Below are positions 1 to 12,589 of a stretch of 64,000 nt of DNA, in pieces (position 1 is the stretch's first letter; every line of letters begins with the position of its first letter). The stretch is from Scilla litardierei (taxonomy: Eukaryota; Streptophyta; Magnoliopsida; Asparagales; Asparagaceae), in the NCBI GenBank assembly GCA_030789695.1, contig CM061139.1, positions 108,102,837-108,166,836 of the forward strand. Reading direction: 5' to 3'. The notes under the pieces are model-generated. The model had not been told where the DNA came from. It did no database searches and saw only the letters and a list, made by a program, of their open reading frames with translations. The translations under genes were made by a program, and so were the position numbers.

Positions 1-1873
1 ATAACTTTATAGTATCACGAATAACTCTAAGTACATATATATCACACAATAGGCAAGCATCAATATACTATGGGGTACACTCATTCAAGCCCACGTACAC
101 AACTTAGGTACGTGCGCTACGACACCTCTCAACGGTCCAAGGGTTTACTAACAACTAAGGGTTGACACAGATATTGACGGGTACTTAAGCCTAAGAAATA
201 AAGAGGGGTCGAGGTCGAGAGCGTGACGAGGGAAGGATCGATAAGCACGAGTTCAGATAGGACGAATACAAGGAGACGGCTTGGTTAGGGAAAACATTGG
301 CTCAATGGTGATGTTTAGGTTGAGGGAAAAGGAGGTGTAGTGATACATACATAGGATATAGGAAAGAAGATAGGGTAGGTAGCACATGCTAAAATACGTG
401 AAATCTGAAAACTGTTGTACTTTAAAATCCTCGTCTAAGAAGAAATGTTTGGGGGTCGATAAAACAAGTTGTTCAAAATAAATCCGAGTCGAATGTTCAA
501 CATGATAGAAAATGGCCTACTGGTTTTAAAAATCATTTAAAAGGAAGTAAAATCATTTACACAAATATTAATGACATGGTTTAGAAAATCTATAAGTCAG
601 TAATTTAATATAATATGTTGTCAAAAGTTTTGGAAGGTCGAGAATGAAATCAAGTAACGGAAGAATTTAAAATCATATAAATGCTTTCAAAACTTTTAGG
701 CTATGGAAAAAAATTAAAATACTCAATTGAAACTACTTTTAGAGAACCAGGGTTTGCCAAAAATGAGAACTGATTTACAAAAGGTTCTTAATATACAAAC
801 ACAACAAGTCTGACACGGACATAAAATAATTGGAAGTATGTATGGTGCACGGAAAAATAATATTAACGACTTAGTATAGGAATTTTCAAGATCGAATAGC
901 GAATCTTTAAAATCAAATCAGGGAGGGGTCTAAAGCAGGAAGAGGTTTATGAAAATAGTAATTTTGCAAAAACTGAAATAGTGAGAACGACGAGCAAAGA
1001 CCAACTTGCGGAAATCTGAAATTCCATGTGACTTGAAAAGTATATTAAAAGTAAACACGATGTATTATTCGAATAACACAAATAAGAGGGAAAATTATAA
1101 ATCGAATTGGGCAGGGCAAAAGTAAAATTAATATATGAAAGAACGACACATTTACGTAAGTATGAAAAATATAGGATGGGAAAATACCATAAGCTGGTAT
1201 TCAAAAATTCCGACAACGTTTAAAAATTTTAAATCAACGAAGGGGGATGAAGTATAGGTATACATGCATTGAAATTTGGATCAAAATTTAAACTTCGGAA
1301 AAGGAGGGAGTCGAAAAATACTTTCAAGAGTTTCAAGGTTCGTAATGGAGAGGTTCGAAAATGGACGACGATCGTCACGAGGCGATCTCGTGAATCGAGG
1401 TAAGGAAATTGGTCGGATGATCAAAACATTCATACGCCTAGGATATGAATCAGAAGAGGCTACGGGGAACTCCTACGGTCGACCAACTAAAGATTAGGAA
1501 CTAGGCGCTATGACTTCTAAAGGTTAGACGGTAAAGAAATGCGTTCAGCTTGGTCCGAAATCGATGACCCCAAGCGAACGACAAAAGGAAATTCTAGAAG
1601 TCTAATATGGTCAGAGGTAGACAAGGACCACTAAGGTAACTCCTACGACGATCAAGTCAATTGCTAGAAGGGAGTCTAACTAACAATCAGGGCCTCTAAC
1701 TATCAAGCACAGACGTTTAACTAAGTCTTCTAATCACCTAGTGTCCTAAAAACGACTAGACTCAGGGCTTCTGACTCGGATGTTGCAATTTATTTAATGG
1801 ACATTCTGTTATTATCGTTGTTTCGTTAATTCGCAATTGCAAGACTGGACCTGCATGGGCCACCAACAAAACC
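1..1873 (-). mobile_element. Internal (leader) region of gypsy-type element G1
   Basis: Read on the minus strand, this lies directly downstream of the LTR at 1874-4544. Its first ~130 bases match the segment just after the G2 LTR (14720-14860) in order: GGTTTT-GTGGTGGCCCAT-CAGGTCC, then a stretch ending GAATGTCCA, then CCGAGTCA-AAGC. That shared order marks it as LTR-proximal internal sequence of the same gypsy family. In G2 the gag ATG follows ~140 bases after the LTR; here no gag-like reading frame appears on either strand and the longest frames are under 90 codons. It is either a non-coding derivative (LARD-like) or has lost gag. The other end of the element is outside the window. Confidence 0.55.
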
Positions 1874-2926
1874 TGTCACGCCCCGCTTCCCAAAAACGTG
1901 GAGGCGAAGCGTGAGAAGGTCCGCTCAGACTTGAAGCTACAAAGCCGCAAGTCCGATAAGCGTCAATCACTTTAATCTGCAGGTCCTTGCAATGCGAAAC
2001 GAAACAAAGATAACAATTAACGAAAGAGACAAAAAGAACATCTCAGAATATCCATAATAATAAATCTCAACATCGCAGAAAAGCCACCAGGCTACAAATA
2101 AAAGAGTCTAAAAGAGGCCCAGCATGGCCACAAAAGTACAAAGTACGAAACAAGGAACAGGTGCAAGCACCGACATCTAACAGCAACCTAAAGCAAAAGC
2201 AAGTAAAATCAGTCTCTAAGACTGGTCTCCGTGTCCTCGAACTCCTCAACGAACGTAGGCTCGGGCTCAGCGTCGGCAAACACCTCGTCCTCAGCAACCG
2301 TCTCTGGCTCAGGGTCTAACATGTGACACCCAAAAGAGCAAGGGGCACATGTCAGCAAGTCTAAAAGACTTGTGCAAGGAAACTGAAAGTAAAGTGAACA
2401 ACCTAGCAGTTCTAGCATGATGCAATGACATGGCAGTTAAAGTATGAGTGCAACAGGTAAAGTAAAGTAAAGTAAAGTAAAAGTAAAGTACGAGCATGGC
2501 ATGGCATGGCAGGGAGACAAGTATTACATGAATCATTCACAAGACAAGTACAAGACAAGGAAAGTAAGCACCCTCGTGCACAGAGATTCCGCCTTTTGGC
2601 TAGAGGGCTGATCAAGCCACTCCTAAGCTCAAGTGACCGTTTATCCCTACCCCTCCACGTGTGTCGAGCCAGGGCCTTACCCCCGAACACGGAATGCTCG
2701 CTTCTGGACCACGAGCCAGAAGTGTGTAAACAAGTATGGCCTAGGGGTGCACCTAGCCAGGAACACGGAAACACGGATTTGTACAAGTATTTTGTAGCGT
2801 GTGCTACGATGCAACAATCAAGTTGGATGACATGTAAGATGCAATGCATGGCAGTTAAAAGTACGTACAGTTTAAGGAAAGTAAACGTGACAGTTTAGTA
2901 TGCATGAACAACAAGTTTAAAGGGTG

Positions 2927-3104
2927 GATCTAGCTTCGTTGTCAAGCTAGATCAATTAGGTGACGGATCTAGTTTCGTTGTCAAACTAGATCAAGTAGGC
3001 GTCTAGCCAGCTATCATTTCACTGACTAGTCTCTTTTACGCTAGGAAACAAGGAAGTGGCCTAAAAACATGGCCCTACACCAGAGTTGGCAAGTTTCACT
3101 TGCC
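2927..3104 (-). repeat. Conserved hairpin set in the G1 LTR
   Basis: Plus-strand coordinates: stem GATCTAGCTT…AAGCTAGATC at 2927-2953; a second copy GATCTAGTTT…AAACTAGATC at 2966-2992 with a compensated pair (C:G to T:A); GTCTAG…CTAGTC at 3001-3033; GGCAAGT-TTC-ACTTGCC at 3088-3104. The same three hairpins occur in the same order in G3 (6589-6763) and, in opposite orientation, in G2 (13481-13614). Confidence 0.7.
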
Positions 3105-4143
3105 TGCAAGTCTGACGTCTGAAAACACTGTCCAAAAGAGTCCGAAGTCACCAAACCAACCTAAGTGCACAAGACCACCAGCCTACAGTCCCATATTATT
3201 AATCTTGATTAGTGGATTCTAAAACATTTAAAATACTTTAAAAATACTGGTTTTAGTCTTGATTAGCATGCATTGGGTTGGGGGTCCTAGGGGTGCAAAG
3301 CGTTACCTCAACACGACGCGAAAGCTACACCGGCGTCGGGTAGCGACACCGGGGGTTGGAATAATAGAACGCGCTCCAAGTCCTGATTCCATATAGTTTC
3401 CTCGCTGGAAAGTTCAGAGCATCAACCCGGGCGACGATTCCAGATTCCAAAGCTCGCACGTGCGACGACGGGCTACGACGTGCGACGACGTCGTACGCGA
3501 CGAATCCTCAAAAAGCAAGCACCTAGGTGGGGCCCACAGTAGTCCTAGGGGCCTTTGGGGGACCCACAATACCTCTGGAGAACTTGGGGGGCCCACGGTG
3601 GCAAGTGGTGTGACGGGTGCGGGGTTGCGACGAGTGGCTCTCGGTCGTACCCCTCCAATGCGGGGAGATTTCTCGGTCGTGCGCTGAGAATGCGGAGCTG
3701 CGACGATTTGGGTCGGTCGCAGCAGCGGGCGGGGCTGTCTCCTTCGGTCAGACCGGTCGGGGGCTTCGGTCAGGCGCTGAGAATGCGGAGCTGTGATGCT
3801 GCAACGTTGCAGCGCTTGCAACAACGGTCGCTGCGGGCGGGGCGACCGGTCAGATGCGGAGCGATGCGGGGGGCGAAGCGGGCACGGTGCGGAGCGCTGT
3901 GCGGAGCGGGGTGCGGGCCTATCCCTCGGTCAGACCGAGGGAACGGAGCTGGCGCTGCGAAGCGATGCGGGCGGCGATGGGTGCGGGGGCTGCTATCGGT
4001 CGGAGCGGGGGAACGGGGGCGTTTTTCTCGGTCGTACAGCAGCTGAACGTCGCAACGTTGCGACGATTCGTCGCAACGTCCAATTTCAAGTTTGGAAGAG
4101 GCTAGGGCTAATTTCTTTGGAAAATAGGTCTTGCTAGGGGTTG

Positions 4144-4156
4144 CTTATATAGTATA
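4144..4156 (-). promoter_or_regulatory. TATA box of the G1 LTR
   Basis: The minus strand reads CTATACTATATAAGCAACCC here, about 390 bases inside the sense start of the LTR. That is a normal U3 position for a plant gypsy LTR promoter. Position and consensus are the only evidence. Confidence 0.5.
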
Positions 4157-4544
4157 GATGGGTTGACTTGGTCTAGGGCTAAATCTAATAGGATTAGAAG
4201 TTTAAAAAGATTTAAAATTTGAATTTAAACTTCTCCAACCCAATCTAGGATTTGACCAGGTCCAAATGAGCTGGAAATTGGCTCAAAAATTCTTTAAAAC
4301 GTTTTAAACTCAAATAAATTTTATTTGGCCGAAATTAATTTAAAAATAAATTATTAAAAATAATATAAAACTTGTAAAAAATTATAAAAGTGGTCAAATA
4401 AACTCCAAAAATTATAAAATAAATATCGTTGTGATCGTGGCGACGAATGTGAGCTAACTAAGAAGACGGATCTCAAATTCGACATCGGACGACGAAACTA
4501 AAAATAGAAACGTCTCCCGTCAAAGTGAAAATCGTCACGTCTCA

Positions 4545-5146
4545 TCGAGTGAGTTTAAATTCGGAGGCGGACCCTTTACTCTTCTTCTTCTGTTGAGGAC
4601 GGGCCACCTGAGCAACCCCCTCGACAACCATAGGTCGATCATCGGATGGCTGGGCTGTCGATATCAGCATGGTCGGTGTCTGGGGTGACAACATTCTCGC
4701 CTCCGCCTCTCTGATGGAAGCCTCGACTGTTTCCCTCAATGCGGGATCCACCTGATAATCCACGCTGGTCATACCTGCCAGAGCAACAAAAAAGTTAGGT
4801 CAAGTAACGAAGATCGAACAGTTGGTGAGCACGGTCGAACCAACCTTTCGTCCACACGGTCCGATGCAACACATCGTCTGACCACAGCCACTCGATCGAC
4901 CTCATGCCCTCTGGCAGGCTTTTCAGAGTTTCGACGGCTTTCTTCTCCTCGATAGTCAGCAGCTTATCCTCGACAGGTCCCAAATCAGGGGCACCCCAAC
5001 CGGTTCAGAAGCTTGCCTCTCCCTGGAAAAACTAAAACACAAACTCATCTTTCCACTTAGGACTGGAGGTGGGAAGATCTTCCAGCAGCTTCCTGCCTCG
5101 ACCGGCCATTATCGTGTACCACCCTGGGGTTTTACGGGGAGTGATC
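4545..5146 (-). pseudogene. C-terminal part of gypsy-type transposon protein (host element T)
   Basis: Two open stretches on the minus strand (4983-4795 and 4772-4542), with decayed frame out to 5146, carry a PGWYTI motif followed by a K-W-K-D-E-F segment, an acidic/charged region and a basic QQKKKSKG tail. This resembles the part downstream of the 'putative gypsy type transposon' domain (PF04195-like) found in some plant Tat-lineage gypsy elements. The N-terminal half of the same reading frame is at 34853-35195. The frame runs on in phase across the copia A insertion if that insertion and one TSD copy are ignored. It is interrupted by stops and truncated at 4545 by the G1 LTR. The family call is from motif recall, so it is moderate. 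Confidence 0.55.
5142..5146. repeat. Target-site duplication of copia A (left copy, TGATC)
   Basis: TGATC sits immediately before the LTR start TGTTGGATCTGG at 5147. An identical TGATC follows the other end of the element at 34848-34852. A 5-bp duplication is usual for Ty1/copia integrase. Confidence 0.9.
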
Positions 5147-5519
5147 TGTTGGATCTGGATCTAAGCCTAGAGGGGGTGAATATGCTTATAAAAATTCTTG
5201 CGCAATCCACGAGAAATCACACGTAGTTATAATCACATGCAGTGTAAAAAATAAGCAATCACAGATGAACAGCAGATTTACCCTGGTTCGGTCGCATCCA
5301 CGACCTACGTCCAGCCCCGAAAGCAAATACTATATTAATAATGTTACCTAGTATAACCTGTAGCTAGAGCACCCACTCTACACTCACCTGGCTCTCAGTA
5401 CCTGCGCTCACCAAAGTGCTCAACAAAACTGATCCTAGTATATGCTTTCACTTGACTAGTCACAAATAGTCAAGTCCCTCTTGTCTAGCACCCACCAGAC
5501 AAGGCCGCAAAAGTATCAC
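5147..5519 (-). repeat. 3' LTR fragment of copia A
   Basis: About 370 bases closely match 20261-20635: the same TGTTGGATCTGGATCTAAGCC start, the TTTAC-CTGGTTCGGTCGCA-CCACG block, and the CTTGTCTAGCACCCACCAGAC block. The match ends abruptly at 5519, where a gypsy LTR begins with TGTCAGCCC. The expected continuation was not found elsewhere in the window. Confidence 0.85.
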
Positions 5520-7210
5520 TGTCAGCCCTGCTTCCCAAGTTCGGAAGGCGAGACGCAAAGAGGTCTGCTCAGACCGAAGCTGTGAAGCTAAAGTCTGATA
5601 AGCGTCTGTGTGTTCATCCATTCACAGATTCTTGCATTGCAATAAAACAACAACAATAATAATTTAGAAACCAGGCAATAATAACCAACATTCAACAACA
5701 TGCAATCTTATTCAAAGCATCTAGAGATAAGTCATAAAAAATAAGTACAAGAGAGTCTAAAAATAAAGGCCCCAAGCATGGCCGAAACTAAAACAAGATA
5801 AGGTGCTACGCACCAAACAACCTAACAGCGGCTACTAGGAAACAAACAGCAACTAAGAGAAACCTCCAGGTGAGACTAGGATAGATCTCTGCTATCCTCA
5901 AACTTAACGTCAACGGAAGCCTCAAGCATGACGTCAGCAAACTGGCGTCCTTAGCAACTAACTCAGGCTCAAAACCTAACATACGACACCCAAAGAGAAA
6001 AGGGCGCAGGTCAGCAAAAATCTCCAAAAGGTAAAAAGAGGAGACTTTTGTGCAAGGAAACATAAAGTTAATGAATGCAACTAGCAGTTCTAAAATATGA
6101 TGACATGACATAATATTTAATGAATGCAGCAATTAAAATGAACATGATATTTAACATGCATGTCACGTCGTAGCAAAAAGCTACTAAACAATATTTCATG
6201 AAAAGCAGTAAAACATGCGTTAACGTCGTGTACAGGGTTTACGCCTTTCAGCTGAAGTTGTTGTACGGGCACACTTCAACGATGAGTGATCTCTTAACCC
6301 TATCCCTCCACGTGTGTATGAACTGACGCTCATCTTCTGGATCACGAGCCAGGAAGTGTTTATGGCATAGGGTTGACCTAGCCCCATTCATGATATAGGA
6401 GTCAGAATCATACTCACCGCAGGTTACATTTCATTTATAGCGTGTGCTACACATTCATGACAGAACATTCAAATGCATGAAATGACATGTGATATGCAAC
6501 ATAATAGTATAAAAGCAGTTATTGAAAGCGTACAGTTTATCAAAATTAAACGTGACATGTGATATGCATGAACATGGCAAGGGTGTCAGATCTAACTTCG
6601 TTGTCAAGCTAAATCAAGTATGGTGTCAGATCTAGCTTCGTTGTCAAGCTAGATCAAGTATAGTGTCTAGGCGACTATCATTTCACCGCCTAGTCTCTTT
6701 TACACAAAAACTCAGAATAGCCTAAAACATGGCTTATTAACAACTGAGCAAGTTCCACTTGCCTGAAATATCATGCCGTAAATCACACGATCAAAGAGTC
6801 CAGAATCTTCCTATATGCTCAAAACCAATCACCAACCTATAGTCCCATATTATTAACTTCAATTAGTGATTTATCACATCAAGGAAAATTATGATTTTTA
6901 TCTTGTTTAAACATGATGGCGCGGGTTCCTACAGGTCGGGGTTACCTGAACACGACGCGAAAGCTACACGGACGTCGGGTAGTGACGTCAGGGGTTGGAT
7001 TCCGGCAACGAGCAAAGTACGGTGGACTACGGCTTGCGGTGAAGACGGCGACCACAAGGGGCAACGAAACACCGGTGGCCGTACGGGCAAAAGAGGCCGA
7101 CAACTGCTTGCGGCCTAGGGGAACCGGTAGCAGGGATGTCGGCCTAGGGGCCAAGGGAAGAGGGGCCGGACTGTTTTGGGAGAGAGGGGGTTACGGCAAG
7201 ATGTGGAGAG
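5520..7210 (-). repeat. Truncated gypsy LTR G3 (antisense)
   Basis: Starts TGTCAGCCCTGCTTCCCAAG, matching the LTR ends at 1874 and 14719. It follows the G1 LTR in order through the AGTCTGATAAGCGTC block, the hairpin set (6589-6763) and the CAACACGACGCGAAAGCTACAC-type segment near 6948. It is cut off at 7210, before any U3/TATA region, by the LTR of copia B. The adjacent copia A sequence ATCAC (5515-5519) would be its left TSD; no right partner is visible. Confidence 0.75.
6589..6763 (-). repeat. Conserved hairpin set in LTR G3
   Basis: Stem copies at 6589-6615 (partly mismatched) and 6629-6655 (GATCTAGCTT…AAGCTAGATC), GTCTAGGCG…CGCCTAGTC at 6665-6695, and GCAAGT…ACTTGC around 6748. The order is the same as in G1. 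Confidence 0.7.
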
Positions 7211-7790
7211 TGTTGGGATTTTAAAGGTCCCTTAGAGCAAATTTTAAAATTATTCGTCCTAAGTCGGACGAACAAAATAAAATAAACAGCGGAAAAATAA
7301 TTTATTAAACTATTTAATAAATATAGCCCTAAGGAAAAATTCCCTAAGCCAGGAAATCTACTGACTCGAGTTGGGTCTGACCAACTCGAGAAAGTTCTAA
7401 CTACTAATTTAAGCTAAATGCATATTAAATTGACTCACCCAGAATCTTGCCCTGGAGCAGGCAAGATGTTCCACACCGTCTTGTGCTCCATGATCTGAGC
7501 CACCTCCCGAACCGCGTTGCGTCGCTCCTCCTCGCGAACTTGATCAGCTCCCGAAGCGCACCTTGCCTCCAAGCCCATCACTAGCCGTAGAAAGTTTCAC
7601 TTGAGTAAACCCGCGTCGTAAACTTCTGAATCAGATTCGGACCTCCCCGTTGCCTTGCAAGGACTCGATAGAAGGACAGGAAAAATTTATAGAGGGAGCG
7701 AATAAATTTAAGTCTCGATTAAGTTTGCTCAAATATTCTGGAGCTCCTTAATCGGTGACTTGGTGCAAGAAACAAAGAAGGGAGTGCCCA

Positions 7791-7803
7791 CCTATTTATA
7801 TAA
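7791..7803 (-). promoter_or_regulatory. TATA box of the copia B LTR
   Basis: The minus strand reads CTTATATAAATAGGTGGGC, a strong plant TATA motif. It lies downstream (in sense) of the GC-rich dyad block. Confidence 0.6.
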
Positions 7804-8117
7804 GAGGCCGGCTCCGCTTCTTTTGTCATGAGCAATGTGGGACAAAAACTAGGAAGAGGTTTTAGGATTTAATTTAATTAAGTTAGAATAGCTTTCACAA
7901 AGTCTAACTTCAATCAATTAATCCTCACTCACCATTGAGCTTCAAAGATGATACAAGTTATCATTTCGAAGGGCTAGCAATGGTGAACGCGTAGGAACAA
8001 ACGGCGACGAAATCCGAGTTCGTTTGACCCCTCAAACAATAGCTCAAAGTTGAGCAAAAACCCATGTTTCGTAGCCATCAAGGGTTTCACTTAAACCCTA
8101 ATGAAACGACTTAAGTT

Positions 8118-8320
8118 GCGGGTGGCCCGCTAAGCTTAGCGGGCGCGCCCGCCTTAGGCGGACGCGCCCGCGCGGGCGCGCGGCCCGCTGCACCCAGCGG
8201 GCGGGCCCGCTGGAGCAGCGGTGCACCCAGCGGGCGGGCCCGCTGGGTCAGCGGGGCGTGCCCGCTGCTCCCAGCGGGCTGCGCCCGTTGTGAGCAGCGG
8301 GCTGCGCCCGTTTAACCCTA
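8118..8320. repeat. GC-rich dyad repeat block in the copia B LTR
   Basis: A ~200-base stretch of repeated AGCGGGC / GCCCGCT dyads, for example CAGCGGGCGGGCCCGCTG twice near 8196-8250, then three degenerate CAGCGGGCTGCGCCCGTT-type units. Surrounding LTR sequence is AT-rich. No coding frame is evident. Confidence 0.8.
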
Positions 8321-9483
8321 GTGGGTTTATCTCACTTCCCTTTGCGCCTTTCTTGCGTTTCTGGGCTCATCCGAGCTCCGATTCCTACACGGTTTGATCC
8401 TCTGGATTCCTCACAAAATCCCCTCCATTCCCAAATGCTCCAAATTCACAACCAACTTGTGAATTTAACATTCTCATTTCATCTTATGATTTCCTCTATA
8501 CAATATATCTGTTACTACCACGTGAATGTTACTCTGTGTGAGACCCTACAGCCTGACCCTAACTACAGGTCAAGACTCGAAGTCTCAAGACGACAGTGAC
8601 CACTAGCAGCAGGTGTCGTCCCTGTTTCAGGATCATCGATTACGTGATTGGCTCGTTGGCAAGAATGCCGACGGGATCACTCTGACTGTGACTGTGATAA
8701 TTTCCGTAGTTTTAGTCCCTTCGTCATAACCATGTCACTGAACTAGCCTAGGGTATGGTTCTCTATCAACCCCATTAGCTAGCAGTGGTCAGTATATGTC
8801 GGTCTCTGGTACATACATGTTGTACGTGTTACAACATACCTTGGCCAAGGTTTTACCGAGAGCCGTACTAACCTGCGACACTAACTTCCCATTAACGGAA
8901 GAGACGAATCCTCTGTTGATCACTACTTAGCTCATATGCTTCGAGTGTCACCCAGCCTAAGATCTTTCAGCAGGCCTAGCCTCAAAGCTAGATCTTTAGA
9001 CCTAAGTGACATTGTTCACACATAGCTTCATACAATGATCTCAAGTCCTAAGGACCAACTTACCTATTATCACTTAGAGTTATTAATGATAGTATAGTTA
9101 ATATTGAACCATTTAATACCTCTTTGTTTGGGTCGTTCAGTGGACTTATTCTCTAGTGAGCACCTGCGCCTTGTCTCCGACTTCACCAAGCCGCATGGTT
9201 ATGAGACCAACTAGACAAATACGCAATGGTCTATCCAATGTGTCGATATCCCTGATCTCGACACATCTATGACCATGAATGCATTTAAGATTCAATCTGC
9301 TATTGGTCAAGCATTTCTCATAATCGTAATCTACATTGCGAAACATGTATGACCTAACATTGAATCTAAGGGAATAATCCAAGTAATAACTCAGACAATA
9401 CTTTTCACCAGAAAGAATACTTTCATTTATTGAACAAGATGTTTATTAAGATAAATAGCCACGAGGGCATACATTTCTCTACA

Positions 9484-9494
9484 TCTCCCACTTG
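9484..9494 (-). other. Polypurine tract of copia B
   Basis: The minus strand reads AAGTGGGAGA immediately before the LTR terminus TGTAGAG. This is the expected plus-strand primer position for reverse transcription. Confidence 0.65.
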
Positions 9495-9503
9495 CACTCA
9501 GGC

Positions 9504-12329
9504 CTATTTATTTTGGTATCTCATACCATATTTACACGCTAGTTTCTCTAAACGATCACGTGCCAGCACCTTCGTGAATGGATCTGCCAAGTTGTCTTCT
9601 GAAGAGACTCTAAGGAGTTTTATATCCTTCCTCTGCTCTATCTCCCGTATCATGTGATACTTGCGAAGAATATGTCTGGATCTCTTGTGGAATCTAGGTT
9701 CTTGAACCAGGCTGATGGCTGCATTGTTGTTGCAATACAACGGTATTGGACTTTCAACTACAGGTACCATCCCGAGCTGGTTGATGAACTTCCTCATCCA
9801 GACTGATTCCTTTGCTGCATCGTTGGCCGCTCTGTATTCGGCTTCCATCGTGGAGTCTGCAATAGTGACTTGTTTGGAACTCCTCCAACTGACTGCTCCT
9901 CCGTTGAGAGTGAAAATATATCCTGAGATCGATTTGCTATCATCCATATCACTCTGAAAGCTGGAATCTGTGAACCCTTCAACTTTCAGGTGTTTACTTC
10001 CATAAACCAAGATCAAGTCTTTAGTCCTTCTCAAGTACTTAAGAATTGTCTTGACCGCTTTCCAGTGCTCTTCTCCAGGGTTAGACTGATATCTACTTAC
10101 TACACCTAGTGCATAAGCGACATCGGGTCTGGTACAAATCATGGAGTACATGATAGATCCCACAGCAGAAGCATATGGGATCTTGGTCATCTGTACCCTT
10201 TCCAAGTCAGTTTGTGGAGACATCTTCTTGGTGAGGGTTATCCCATGATTGGCTGGTAATGAACCACATTTGCTGTTTTCCATGTTAAAACGTTTTAACA
10301 CAGTTTCAATGTACCTAGTTTGGGAGAGTCCCAGCATCCGCTTAGATCTATCTCTATGGATCTTCACACCCAGTATGTAGGATGCTTCTCCCAAGTCTTT
10401 CATGGAGAAGTTGGTTGATAACCATCTTTTAACAGACTTCAACATCTTTATGTCGTCGCCTATCATCAGAATGTCATCCACGTATAAAACGAGGATGACT
10501 AAAGAATTATTATTACTGGTCCTTTTGTAGATGCATGGATCATCCTCATTTCTGACAAAACCAAACTCTTTGACTGTTTTGTCAAAGCGGATGTTCCAAC
10601 TTCTTGAAGCTTGCTTAAGCCCATAGATGGACCTATGCAGCTTACATGCTTTTCCTTCACTCCCACTGACTTCGAAACCTTCTGCCTGAGTCATGTAAAT
10701 CTGCTCCTCTAAATCACTGTTTAGAAAAGCAGTCTTCACATCCATTTGACAGATTTCGTAGTCGTAGTATGCAGCAATGGCGAGTACTATCCGAATAGAC
10801 TTGTGCATGGCCACTGGTGAAAAGGTTTCGTCAAAATCTATTCCTAGAATCTGACGATATCCTTTTGCAACCAGTCTAGCCTTGTACGTTTCTACTTTTC
10901 CATCCGCACCAATCTTCTTCTTGAAGATCCATTTGCAGCCTATGGGAACATTTCCTTTGGGCACGTTTTCAAAGGTCCATACCTTATTCACGTGCATGGA
11001 ATCTCTTTCGGATTTCATTGCATCTAGCCATTTGTTAGAGTCTGTACTCTTTATGGCTTCCTGGAAGTTAATAGGGTCATCATCTACTATGATGCTATCC
11101 TCAATCCCCCCGTCTACGAGAAAACCGTAGTACCTTTCGGGGACTCGAGGAACTCTATTTGACTTCCTACTGATTGGTTTGGAGATGTCAGGTTCTGACT
11201 CTCCCACTGGTTCCGACACTTGTTCATGTGTAAGTACTTCCTCCGGGCATTCATCCAGATTAATTACCTCGCCAGTGGATTCCTTCACAAGAAATTCCCT
11301 TTCCAGAAAAGTGGCATGTCTAGAGACAACAATCTTTTGTTGTTCTGGATGGTAAAAGACATAACCTAATGAATGTCTCGGGTACCCTATGAATTTACAC
11401 AGTATAGATCTGTCTTCCAGTTTGTCTGGATTTTGCCTTTTGACATATGCAGGACAACCACATACCATTAAGTGATTAAGGCTGGGTTTCTTCCCGGTCC
11501 ATATCTGATATGGTGTCAAATGCACAGATCTTGACAGAACTTTATTTAGAATGTATATAGCAGTTTCCAGGGCATAGCCCCAGAGGGAAGTGGTTAACTC
11601 AGCTTCACTTAACATAGACCGTACCATGTCTAACAAGGTCTGGTTTCTCCTTTCTGATACACCGCTATGTTGAGGTGTGTAAGGAGGATTGACCTGAGAG
11701 AGAATCCCATTCTCTTTTAAGTAAGTAAGGAATTCATGGCCTTAGTATTATCCTCCTCGATCTGATCGAAGAATCTTAATACTTTTCCCAGTCTAGTTTT
11801 CGACTTCGACACTGTACTCTTTGAATTGCTCAAAGGTTTCGGACTTATGTTTCATCAAGAACACATGTCCAAATCTTGAGTGATCGTCAGTAAACGTGAC
11901 GAAATATGAAAATCCACCTTTGGCTAATGTAGACATGGGTCCACATACATCGGAATGTACTAGACCCAAGAGTTCGATAACTCTCTCCCCTTGACTTGCA
12001 AAAGGAGTTTTGGCCATCTTACCTTTGAGGCAAGACTCGCAAGTGTCGAATGACTCATAATTCGAGAGGCCCAAGAGCCCCTCTTTATGTAACTTGCTGA
12101 GTCTCTTCTCTCTGATATGGCCTAGTCTACAACGCCAAAGATAGGTTTCATTCAAACTAGATTCCTTACGTTTTCTTGCATTAACGTTTAATACAACCTC
12201 ATTGCTCAAAGTGTATATTCCATTACTGAGTGTCCCAAAACCTAGAAACTTTCCATCAAGGGCAATATTCATGACATTTCTGCTGATAGTAAAATTATAA
12301 CCATCTTTAGTGTAACGACTGCTTTTCAT
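9504..12329 (-). pseudogene. Copia B pol (integrase, reverse transcriptase, RNase H)
   Basis: The minus-strand reading starts with a GAG-pre-integrase/zinc-finger segment (12329-~12050) in which the first His of the usual LWHxRLGH motif is Arg. The integrase core follows, with D in VHSDVCGP. A break at 11637-11792 carries a frame change; there the translation still shows LRSDRGG and GVSERRNQT, the remaining acidic residues. From 11636 to 9504 a 710-codon open frame holds the end of integrase, a full reverse transcriptase (YVDDILMIG) and RNase H (STMEAEYRAA, FTDSS). No protease or gag is present upstream. At least one frameshift plus loss of the 5' part make it non-autonomous. It belongs to the Tnt1-94-like group; lineage is not assigned further. 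Confidence 0.9.
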
Positions 12330-12589
12330 GTATCTGGATTTTATATATTATAATAAATGTTTTGGTGGATTTTCTCCTCATGTGTGGTTTTCGTCTCCGT
12401 AGATTTCATTTTCGATCGATTCGTCGTATTTTCTCGCTTCTTCCTTAGGATCGTCGATTTCGAAGTATGTCACTCGTGACGGACTTCATAACGGTCGTAT
12501 CTAACTATTAGATCAAGCCTAGGAGTCTTAGGAATCGATCCCGGGGCCCCGCGCTCCGTATCGGTACTTTCTGTGCTCATTAGCCGGTG

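Larger units (their letters stand above)
1874..4544 (-). repeat. 5' LTR of gypsy-type element G1 (antisense)
   Basis: On the plus strand the block begins TGTCACGCCCCGC and ends GTCTCA, so the sense LTR reads TGAGACG...GTGACA with canonical TG/CA ends. The inner end matches the end of the G2 LTR (14700-14719) and the end of the truncated LTR at 5520. The sense strand holds a TATA box near 4150, then ~2.2 kb of transcribed LTR with a very GC-rich stretch (3460-4090) and three hairpins shared with the other gypsy LTRs. The outer edge at 4544 is placed where the host-element reading frame (4545-5146) begins. The matching TSD is off-window, so this edge is approximate. Confidence 0.7.
7211..9483 (-). 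repeat. 3' LTR of copia B
   Basis: The plus strand runs from TGTTGGGATTTTAAAGG to TTTCTCTACA, giving TG/CA ends on the sense strand (TGTAGAGAAATG ... ATCCCAACA). It abuts a polypurine tract at 9484-9494. It contains a TATA box near 7797 and a GC-rich dyad block (8118-8320). At ~2.27 kb it is long for a copia LTR. With only one copy present the ends rest on the termini and the PPT. Confidence 0.7.
7211..12344 (-). mobile_element. Copia B: Ty1/copia element, 5' end missing
   Basis: The left end is a complete LTR (7211-9483), followed by a purine-rich tract (minus strand) and a pol reading frame up to about 12329. Protease, gag, PBS and the 5' LTR are absent: coding similarity stops near 12330-12344, where the gypsy G2 LTR takes over. 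The left neighbour GAGAG (7206-7210) would be one TSD copy; its partner is lost. It is probably inserted into G3 and was later truncated. Confidence 0.75.

Noticed and set aside
2412..2898. 145- and 130-codon frames on opposite strands
   Set aside because: Inside the G1 LTR; they mirror each other and carry no recognisable domain.
3414..4137. Several overlapping frames (75-163 codons) on both strands
   Set aside because: They lie in the GC-rich transcribed part of the G1 LTR; low stop density comes from composition and no protein motif is seen.
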